Below, piece by piece: positions 52,586 to 58,876 of a stretch of DNA of 58,876 nt. The first letter of the stretch is position 1. Every line of letters begins with the position of its first letter. Position numbers and translations under genes: made by a program. Source of the stretch: Thermostichus vulcanus str. 'Rupite' (GTDB lineage Bacteria > Cyanobacteriota > Cyanobacteriia > Thermostichales > Thermostichaceae); the NCBI RefSeq assembly GCF_022848905.1, contig NZ_JAFIRA010000021.1, forward strand, positions 1 to 58,876. Reading direction: 5' to 3'. The notes beneath the pieces were generated by a model, which saw only the letters and a program-made list of their open reading frames with translations, was not told the origin of the DNA and searched no databases.

Positions 52586-53824
52586 ATGGCCAGTATGACG
52601 AGGACAAGGGAGGTGAAGGGACGTAACCCCCTCAAAGGTTCATCTCCGGATCCCCTGCGTCGTCAGCGTCGCCCCTTGCGTTCTGCGGAAATCTCCTCTG
52701 GTCCAACCAACCTCAACACCGGTTCATCTCCGGTGGGATCCCTAGGGTCGTCTTCGTCGCCACCGCTGCGGCTTTCCCGCCAAAGAGCCATCACTCGCCT
52801 GCGCAAACGGGCTGCCCAACCTAGCCGTCTGAACCGCTCTCAACTTTTAGGAAGCGTGTTGCTACGCGGCTTGAGCCTGAGCATTGTTCTGGGGTTGATG
52901 ATGGCGGGCCTGTCACAATTGCTGCAATCCACCCCCCCCGCCCTGCCGGAGCGAACTCTCACCCCTACTGGCTCTACGGAAGCTGGAGATTCTCTCTTAT
53001 CCCCTTTGGCGACGGATAGTTCTGCGGGAGAAAGGATCCCGGCTTTGCAGGAGCGTTTGGCGGCTTTGGCTGCTCAGCCAGGGTTGACGGCAGGGGCTTT
53101 GTTTTGGGATGTGGAAACCGGAAACTTTGCGGGGGTACAGCCGGATCAGGCTTTCCCTGCCGCCAGCGTGATTAAAATCCCGATTTTGTTGGCCTTTTTC
53201 CAAGCCGTAGAAACAGGCCAAGTGCAGATGGATGAGATGCTCACCCTGCGGGAGGATCTCAAGGGAGGTGGAGCCGGTGTATTACAAACCCGGGCCATTG
53301 GATCCCAGGTTTCGGCTCTAGAAGCGGCCACCCTGATGGGCACCGTCAGTGACAACTTCGCCACCAACCTGATTATTGACCGCTTAGGTGGACGGGAAGC
53401 CCTGAACCAAAAGTTTCGCCAGTGGGGCCTGCAACATACGCAGATCTCTTGGTGGTTGCCGGACTTGGAGGGCACCAATACCAGTAGCCCCCGCGATATG
53501 GTTTGGCTTCTCAGCCAAGTGGAACAGGGACGGATGCTGAACCGCCGCAACCGCGATCGCTTCCTAGATATTCTCTGGCGTACCCAGCGGCCCTCCTATT
53601 TCCGGCCCAGCCTAGGTCAAGAGGTTCGCATTGCCCACAAAACCGGCACCTTACGCTCTGTGGTGGGAGATGCCGGGATCATCGACCTGCCCAATGGCCG
53701 CCGCTACTTGGCAGCTGTATGGGTGAAGCGAGAAACCCCCAACGATGCCAAGGCGGAAGAGTTGATCGCCAATCTATCGCAAGCCGCTTACGAATACTGG
53801 TCTGTTAACCAGGATCCTCAGTGA
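52586..53824 (+). CDS. Class A beta-lactamase-like serine hydrolase, membrane-anchored
   Basis: 412 residues. A basic N-terminal region of about 90 residues precedes one membrane helix (LRGLSLSIVLGLMMAGLSQLL), then a penicillin-binding/beta-lactamase domain facing the periplasm. The motifs SVIK (SxxK), SDN (SxN) and HKTGT (KTG) are all present, and LEGTN sits where the omega-loop glutamate lies. Proteins of this type in cyanobacteria may act on peptidoglycan or beta-lactams. It ends 23 bases before the second TnpB element. Confidence 0.85.
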   Translation: MASMTRTREVKGRNPLKGSSPDPLRRQRRPLRSAEISSGPTNLNTGSSPVGSLGSSSSPPLRLSRQRAITRLRKRAAQPSRLNRSQLLGSVLLRGLSLSIVLGLMMAGLSQLLQSTPPALPERTLTPTGSTEAGDSLLSPLATDSSAGERIPALQERLAALAAQPGLTAGALFWDVETGNFAGVQPDQAFPAASVIKIPILLAFFQAVETGQVQMDEMLTLREDLKGGGAGVLQTRAIGSQVSALEAATLMGTVSDNFATNLIIDRLGGREALNQKFRQWGLQHTQISWWLPDLEGTNTSSPRDMVWLLSQVEQGRMLNRRNRDRFLDILWRTQRPSYFRPSLGQEVRIAHKTGTLRSVVGDAGIIDLPNGRRYLAAVWVKRETPNDAKAEELIANLSQAAYEYWSVNQDPQ

Positions 53825-53942
53825 TTAGCTCGACAGGGATCCCTTACGAAAAGCAGCGTAAAGCCCCCGGTTTCTAACCGGGGGATATAAGCGCACAGGC
53901 TGAATTTATTCAGCAACAGAAATAGTACATACAATAGTCCCC

Positions 53943-55139
53943 ATGAAACGGGTCACCACCACACTCAAGCTCAAGTTTCTTGACCTCAATGCGGTCAAAG
54001 CAGAGATGTTTGCCCAGACGGTTTGTGCGACAACCGCACTGGCAAACGAACTGCTCCGCATCAGTCCAAAGGAACGAAAAGCATTAACAACCGCCAAAGT
54101 GGTGACACCACTCAAGTCGGCCCTCTCCAACCAAGTGATTCGTGTCCTGAAGGGGAAAGCCGGCCAGCGGGTCAAGCACTTCAAAGTGTTCTGGCCAGAG
54201 GTCAACAACCAAAACTGGAAGCTGCACAAAGTAGGTAGCACCTACTCGGTGAGTTTTCCCACGATTCAGGGTGACAAGCGGGTTCCCCTTGAGGTTGGCA
54301 GTTCCTACTATGCTGAACGTCTCGAACGTCTTTTAGCTGAGCGGGACTGTGAGCGAGGGACTCTAAAACTGATGCAAATACGTGGGGTTTGGTATGCCGT
54401 TCTGTCTATCACTTGGGAAGTTCCCGAAGTGAAGAGTACGGAACGGTTAGGTGTTGACCGGGGGCAGAACCGTTTGGCAGTGGCGGCCACCCGCTGGGGT
54501 CGGTCGGTGTTTTTTGGGGGTGGAGAGGTAGCTCACCGTCGTCGTCGTTTCCAGAAGCGTCGTGCCCAGTTGCAACAGGCGGGTAAATACCGAGCACTCA
54601 AGCGACTGGAGCGCAAAGAAGCCCGTTGGATGAGGGCGGTCAACCACACCGTTAGCCGTCGCATTGTGCGGTTTGCCAATGCGGTAAATGCAGATGTGTG
54701 GATGGAAGACCTCTCGGGTATCCGCCAATCCAGACAGAGCCAGAAGGCGCGTTCGGATGCCGGGAAATCGCGCCATACCTGGTCGTACTACGACCTGGAG
54801 TGGAAGGTTGCCTACAAGCTGGAAATGGCGGGCAGGACGCTGCATAAACGTCCGGCTGCCTACACATCCAAAACCGACCACAGGACAGGATTGATCTGCT
54901 CCGCAGGGCCGGAGGCCATTGGGAAAAGGAGTGGGCATCTGTTCACCGGGCAGGACGGGTATTGCTGTGATGCAGACTGGAATGCCGCAATGAACATTGC
55001 CCAGTGGGACGGGTTTTCGTGTCCTCTGAGTCTAAAAGAAGCCCTGCCCGTAATAGGCAGGGTCGGCTCAGGGGATGGGGTAGTTGGCAATCCCCTGAAC
55101 TCCATGAATCCCTCACAGCTTCAAGCTGTGGGGAGCTAG
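53943..55139 (+). CDS. tnpB: TnpB RNA-guided endonuclease, copy 2
   Basis: 398 residues, nearly identical to copy 1. The RuvC residues lie in LGVDRG, VWMEDLSG and DADWNAA, and the zinc ribbon is equally degenerate. An in-frame 24-nt insert at 54896-54919 adds CSAGPEAI between the degenerate ribbon half TDHRTGLI and GKRSGHLF. Its bases form a hairpin (CTCCG-loop-CGGAG) and match the 27-nt CRISPR-repeat insert at 128-154. The reading frame survives, so the protein may stay active. Confidence 0.92.
   Translation: MKRVTTTLKLKFLDLNAVKAEMFAQTVCATTALANELLRISPKERKALTTAKVVTPLKSALSNQVIRVLKGKAGQRVKHFKVFWPEVNNQNWKLHKVGSTYSVSFPTIQGDKRVPLEVGSSYYAERLERLLAERDCERGTLKLMQIRGVWYAVLSITWEVPEVKSTERLGVDRGQNRLAVAATRWGRSVFFGGGEVAHRRRRFQKRRAQLQQAGKYRALKRLERKEARWMRAVNHTVSRRIVRFANAVNADVWMEDLSGIRQSRQSQKARSDAGKSRHTWSYYDLEWKVAYKLEMAGRTLHKRPAAYTSKTDHRTGLICSAGPEAIGKRSGHLFTGQDGYCCDADWNAAMNIAQWDGFSCPLSLKEALPVIGRVGSGDGVVGNPLNSMNPSQLQAVGS
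54896..54919. repeat. 24-nt hairpin insert in tnpB copy 2, related to CRISPR-repeat insert
   Basis: It is absent from tnpB copy 1. It shares TGCTCCGCA, GGC, GAG and the final GCCAT, in order, with the 27-nt insert at 128-154. The exact boundaries can slide by a base or two because of flanking identity. Confidence 0.75.
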
Positions 55140-55334
55140 AAGGGAGAATCCCCCGGTTTCTAACCGGGGGAGTGTCAACCCAAAAGTCAGCTATCTGACG
55201 ACCGGGAGGATCATGGCGGCCCCAACACCTGCTATTAACAAGCAAGGATTCCCCTATCTAGGGAAAACCCAGCACAGGATCGGGTGCAGTGAGTTCTTGT
55301 ATCGGGATCCTTATCCAACCATTGGGGGGATCCC

Positions 55335-57047
55335 CTACCCCCGATGCACAGCGTTCGGAAAGTTGGGCCTGAGCCAGTGGATCCCTGCCGCAATAGTAAA
55401 CAAAGTCAGCACCAAGAGAGTGCTCAAGGCAGCTGCTTGGTGGGTATAGCCTCCCTGTTGCAAGCCAAAAACCAGCCATCCCAACGTTTCCGTTCCCGAT
55501 CCAACCAAGAGTGCGGACAGAGTTAGTTCAGCAAAAGATTGCAAAAAAACCAACAACATCGCTGCTACCAAAGCCGGTGTGAGCAAAGGCAGCAAAACAT
55601 AGCGGAAGCTCTGGATCATGTCCGCCCCATCGATGCTGGCCGCTTCCTCTAAGCTGGTGTCGAGGCTACGCCAGGCAGCTTGAATGGGCTGCAATGCAAA
55701 GGACAAAAACCGCCCCAAGTAGGCGATCAAAATGAGCCACAGGGTTCCGTAGAGAGTTAACCCAGGCAAAGGAGAGGGCAACCACACCAAGATTAGAGAT
55801 AAGGCAAAAATAATGCCCGGCAGAGCATAGGGCAAGTCCACAATTAAGCTAAGAACCGGAAGCAGAGGCGTTTTCAATCGGGTCAGCGCGTAGCCCAAGA
55901 TCACCGCTACACAGCTACTGAGTACTGCGGCTGCCGAGGCCAAACCCAAACTGTGCCAGGTGGCGCGGCGAGCCCGCTCCAGCTCAAAAATCACAAAGCG
56001 GAAATGCTCCAGAGTGAGATTGGATCCCAGCAAAGGCAGTCCGTAGGCCCGTAGCAAGGCAGTGCTCGCCATGGCAAACAAAGGGCCGACAATCACCAAC
56101 GCAGCGACCCCCATCAGGATCCCGCTCCCCAACCAGCGAACCCAGCCCAGGCGATACCGTTCGGGTGGTTCATGACCGGGATCCAACCCCTCCTGCCCAC
56201 GCCCCCTCTGTTGGAGACCCAGAAAGAGAATAGCCGGTAAACCAAACAACACCGCCAGCGCTGCACTGCGCCCAAACCCATCGCTGCTGAAGTTGATCAC
56301 CTCCTGGTACAGCAAGGTGGGCAGGGTAATGTACCGCCCTGGGATCGCCAATAAGGCCGGGATCCCGAAATTTCCAAAAGCTCCCAAAAAGACCAGCACC
56401 GCCGCTGCCCCGATGTAGGGCCGCAATAGAGGCAACGTAACGTAGAGCCAAACCTGCGGCAGATTAGCCCCATCCAAGCGAGCCGCTTCCTCCGTCTGTT
56501 TCTGGAGCCGACTGAGCCCCGCAACCAGCGTCAAGTAAGCAATCGGCAGGGTAAAGAGACTGAGAAGGAGGATGATTCCCCCCGGCGTGTAGAGGCTCCA
56601 CAGCGCCCCCTGTCGCCCCAAAACTAGCCGTAGCCCTTGCTGCAAATAGCCCACCGGCCCAGCCCATTGAATCCAAGCCAAAGCCAAGACCTGCGGCGGA
56701 ATCACCAAAGGAGACAAAAAAAGCACCCGCAGGATCCCTCGACCCGGTAAGTCCGTTTGGGTGGTGAGCACCGCCAGTACCAGGCCACCCATGAGGGCTA
56801 AGCCTGTTGAGGCCGCCGATACCCACAGGCTGTGCCGCAGCGCCAGATGAACTCGCGGGGTTTCCAATAACCAATGGATATTCTCAAGACTGAGTGCTCC
56901 CTCACGGCTTAAGGCCCGCTGCATCAGCATCAGCAGGGGATACCCATGGGTGAAGACCAAAATAACGGCTACCCCCATCAGCCAGGGAGCCACAGGGTGC
57001 CTCAACCCCTTCCTCCATCCGAAGGAAAAATCGCTGCGTTTTCGCAA
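55335..57047 (-). CDS. Iron(III)-type ABC transporter permease (FutB/FbpB-like)
   Basis: 570 residues with two fused permease halves of about six helices each, the usual form of FbpB/FutB. Each half has an EAA loop: EEAARLDGANLPQVWLYVTLPLL near residue 185 and EEAASIDGADMIQSFRYVLLPLL near residue 475. The gene lies 71 bases after its binding-protein gene, in the same direction; no ATPase gene is in the window. Phosphonate importers share this architecture, so the iron assignment rests on the binding protein and is moderate. Confidence 0.85.
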   Translation of the reverse strand: MRKRSDFSFGWRKGLRHPVAPWLMGVAVILVFTHGYPLLMLMQRALSREGALSLENIHWLLETPRVHLALRHSLWVSAASTGLALMGGLVLAVLTTQTDLPGRGILRVLFLSPLVIPPQVLALAWIQWAGPVGYLQQGLRLVLGRQGALWSLYTPGGIILLLSLFTLPIAYLTLVAGLSRLQKQTEEAARLDGANLPQVWLYVTLPLLRPYIGAAAVLVFLGAFGNFGIPALLAIPGRYITLPTLLYQEVINFSSDGFGRSAALAVLFGLPAILFLGLQQRGRGQEGLDPGHEPPERYRLGWVRWLGSGILMGVAALVIVGPLFAMASTALLRAYGLPLLGSNLTLEHFRFVIFELERARRATWHSLGLASAAAVLSSCVAVILGYALTRLKTPLLPVLSLIVDLPYALPGIIFALSLILVWLPSPLPGLTLYGTLWLILIAYLGRFLSFALQPIQAAWRSLDTSLEEAASIDGADMIQSFRYVLLPLLTPALVAAMLLVFLQSFAELTLSALLVGSGTETLGWLVFGLQQGGYTHQAAALSTLLVLTLFTIAAGIHWLRPNFPNAVHRG

Positions 57048-57118
57048 GAGTCTTTTCAGCCTGTCTTTAGCAGTCCATGAGCAGTCTATTTGATTAGCTG
57101 GTGGGAGATCCTCCCAAC

Positions 57119-58159
57119 TTACTCCCCAAACAACTCAGAAAAGCGAGCTTTATCCGCCTCACGGGTCTCAGCCAACTCCGCAGCAGGAGCACTTAAAACC
57201 GTCAGCTCACTCAGAGCAGGAAAGCCCTCCGGTGGCGTGACATCCTCCCGAAGCGGCATATAGCCAATGTCCACAGCCACCTGCTGCCCTTCCTGAGACA
57301 ACAGAAAGTCCACAAAGGCTTGCGCCGCCTCCAAATTGGCCGCCCCTTTCACGATGCCGACAGGCTCTGTGATCAGCGGCACCCCTTCACGGGGATAGAT
57401 CACATCCACTGGGGATCCCTCATTACGGCTGCGAATGGCGAGAAAATCCACCACCATCCCATAGCTTTGTTCACCGGCAGCCACATTACGCACTACCGCC
57501 CCATTGCCCTGAACCAAGACGGCATCGTTATCCTTGAGCGCTTCGTACCAGTTCCACCCCAGTGCCGGGTTGCGGGTGATGACCCCCAAGTTATAGGCTG
57601 CAGCACCTGAGTAGGTGGGGCTAGGCATAACCACCTGACCATCGGGAACTTCCGCCAAAGCCGCCCAACTGTCGATGGGTTCAGCCAAAGCGGTGTTGTA
57701 GACAATCACAGTGGCGAGAATCTTGGTGCCGAAGTAGTGGCAGTCTTCATCGTAGTAAGTGGGAGCAATGGCTTCCGCTTCAGGGCTACAGTAGGGATCC
57801 AATAAATCGCGGGATTTCAACAGTTCAAAGGTGGGCGCATCGGCCACCAACAAAACATCCGCTTGGGGTGCCCCAGCTTCAGCTTCCAGCAAAAATCGGC
57901 TGATCACTTCTTCGGTGCCTGACCGAAAGATCTCTACAGAAACCCCTGGATAAGCAGCTTGAAAAGCAGCAGCGGTCTGTTGAGCATCCGCATCCGGCTG
58001 GGAAGTGTACAAACGCAAGGTTCCAGAGGGCTGTGCAAACGCTGGATTCAGGGATCCCTCCACAAAGGGCAAAGCAAAAGCAACCCCACATAGCACCGCC
58101 AAGAATGGTAAAGGACGCACGGTGATCCTCCTAAGCAATTCCAGAACTGTCTTCCGCAT
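57119..58159 (-). CDS. ABC transporter substrate-binding protein, ferric iron type
   Basis: 346 residues. A Sec signal peptide (FLAVLCGVAFALPFVEG, cleavage near AFAQP) begins a periplasmic protein. TLRLYTSQPDADAQQTAAAFQAAYPGVSVEI is the family 1 binding-protein start, and TEEVISRFLLEAEAG and the SPTYSGAAAYNLG segment are typical of FutA/FbpA relatives. The tyrosine pair that ligates Fe3+ is not certain; TYYDEDCHYFG is a candidate region. It is first in an apparent operon with the permease gene. Confidence 0.85.
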   Translation of the reverse strand: MRKTVLELLRRITVRPLPFLAVLCGVAFALPFVEGSLNPAFAQPSGTLRLYTSQPDADAQQTAAAFQAAYPGVSVEIFRSGTEEVISRFLLEAEAGAPQADVLLVADAPTFELLKSRDLLDPYCSPEAEAIAPTYYDEDCHYFGTKILATVIVYNTALAEPIDSWAALAEVPDGQVVMPSPTYSGAAAYNLGVITRNPALGWNWYEALKDNDAVLVQGNGAVVRNVAAGEQSYGMVVDFLAIRSRNEGSPVDVIYPREGVPLITEPVGIVKGAANLEAAQAFVDFLLSQEGQQVAVDIGYMPLREDVTPPEGFPALSELTVLSAPAAELAETREADKARFSELFGE

Positions 58160-58368
58160 CCACCGTACCGCGACTCAGGACAATCTCAAAATCGATCGAG
58201 GATCTATGTTCTTGAGTCCAGGGAACTTCAGGTAGTTAGAATAGCTACAAATTAACTCCAAAAGGTTATCTTCTCGTTAACAAAAGATTGTCAAATGAGA
58301 AAGTGCGGTGGCTCTCCTGACATTTTGGTGTCGATAGTGTGATGAGATACTGAGTTCCACGACGAACA
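58160..58368. promoter_or_regulatory. AT-rich promoter region between binding protein and IS remnant
   Basis: About 210 bases with no gene. It contains TTCTC...GAGAA arms around an AT-rich centre near 58270-58305, which might bind a regulator of the leftward iron-type operon. I could not match it to a Fur box with confidence. Confidence 0.3.
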
Positions 58369-58876
58369 TTGGTTTTTCTTGATAAGTTATTGGGTCTTGC
58401 TGGAGTCAAAACCAAGAGTTTGTAGAGTTAGAACACGGCGTTGTCCTCAAACTAGAGCTGAATACTAACGAGAGGATTTGTCCTCATTGTGGACAAGTCA
58501 CAGTCAAGGTTCACCAAAATCGTCCTATCCTCGTGCGAGACCTAGCCCTGTTTGGGCGCTCGGTGTATCTGCAAGTGCCTCGGCGCCAATTCTATTGCTC
58601 CCACTGTCAGCACTACTCCACTGAAGTACTCTCTTTTGTGGACTGGGAGCGTTCCTATACTCAGCGCTATGAAGCCTATATTTATCAGCAGGTTAAACAA
58701 ACTACTATTGACCAAGTTAGCCAGAATGAGGAATTGAGTCGAGACCAAGTTGAAGGAATATTCAACCGTCAGTTTGAGCAGCGACAAGCAAAAAAGCCCA
58801 AGGATTTCGGCTCAAGAAAATCAGTATCGACGAGATAAATATGTGACAGTTATCAGCGATTTGGAGAATCATTGCC
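58369..58876 (+). pseudogene. ISL3-family transposase, decayed, running off the window
   Basis: The N-terminal zinc-ribbon region of an ISL3 transposase is recognisable: LLGLAGVKTKSL in one frame, then VVLKLELNTNERICPHCGQ and QFYCSHCQHY in another, giving the paired cysteines. The frame changes again near 58800, where KKISIDEIN and VTVISDLEN fragments follow out of register with an in-frame stop. At least two frameshifts and a small deletion are present, so it is inactive. The right part lies beyond the window. Confidence 0.8.

Larger units (their letters stand above)
53848..55178 (+). mobile_element. IS200/IS605-group TnpB element, copy 2 (no TnpA)
   Basis: A 1331-bp element after TTAC at 53844-53847, with the same ends as copy 1: a nine-pair CCCCCGGTT stem at the left, its partner at the right, and GTGTCAA as the last bases. 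The flanking DNA differs from that of copy 1, so they are independent insertions. It lies in intergenic DNA and breaks nothing. Relative to copy 1 it has 14 extra bases before tnpB and a 24-nt insert inside it. Nucleotide similarity is very high, indicating recent spread. Confidence 0.85.

Noticed and set aside
58240-58310. Fur box upstream of the iron-type binding protein
   Set aside because: Only loose AT-rich arms are present; no convincing match to a Fur consensus.

Overview
The window is chromosomal DNA of a cyanobacterium, most likely of the deep-branching hot-spring Synechococcus (Thermostichus, JA-strain) group. Evidence: cyanobacteria-typical genes (DUF3146, a DUF4168 secreted protein, HupE behind a B12 riboswitch, a SigA-type sigma factor, an lpxB-lpxA-fabZ-lpxC lipid A cluster) and extreme iteration of the octamer GGGATCCC, which seems to replace the usual cyanobacterial HIP1 palindrome GCGATCGC. 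The lineage is my inference; the genes and the octamer are read from the sequence.

Layout. 1-11252 is a type I-C CRISPR-Cas locus read entirely on the minus strand: cas3, a PD-(D/E)XK-like nuclease gene, a leftover cas3 tail, cas5, cas8c, cas7, a DUF29 gene, cas4, cas1, cas2, leader, then an array of 23 repeats whose old end runs off the left edge. A decayed P-type ATPase lies upstream of cas3. 11340-17773 is housekeeping: HAD phosphatase, esterase-like protein, secG, a two-repeat protein, aroG behind an apparent aromatic leader-peptide attenuator, folB, miaE and a histidine kinase. 18107-24607 holds a large CBM20-SGNH-DUF1796 fusion, an M50-like membrane protein, a frameshifted cell-wall amidase (amiC) and murI. 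24714-27506 has potC with its 3' end rewritten by a TnpB element, then a toxin-antitoxin pair with a broken toxin. 27572-37779 holds metH, rpoD, murA, ndk, the B12 riboswitch with hupE, and small genes. 37887-47133 holds a 5'-nucleotidase lipoprotein, AmpG-like permease, small cyanobacterial proteins, a hybrid histidine kinase and a flavoprotein. 47140-53824 is the lipid A cluster, trmJ and a beta-lactamase-like protein. 53848-55178 is a second TnpB element. 55335-58159 is an iron-type ABC permease and binding protein, and the right edge has an ISL3 transposase remnant.

How it fits together. Cas5, Cas7 and Cas8c would form Cascade, Cas3 the effector, and Cas1-Cas2-Cas4 the adaptation machinery. 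The array reads away from cas2, so new spacers enter near 1643-1679 and the oldest repeats are at the left edge. There two repeats carry extra 24- and 27-nt hairpin-forming inserts. The 27-nt insert resembles a 24-nt in-frame insert in the second tnpB copy, suggesting a tiny dispersed repeat that enters both CRISPR repeats and genes. Two non-canonical genes (DUF29 and the PD-(D/E)XK protein) sit inside the cas operon, and the cas3 tail left beside cas5 shows that the cas3 end of the operon was exchanged. I found no tRNA or rRNA genes.
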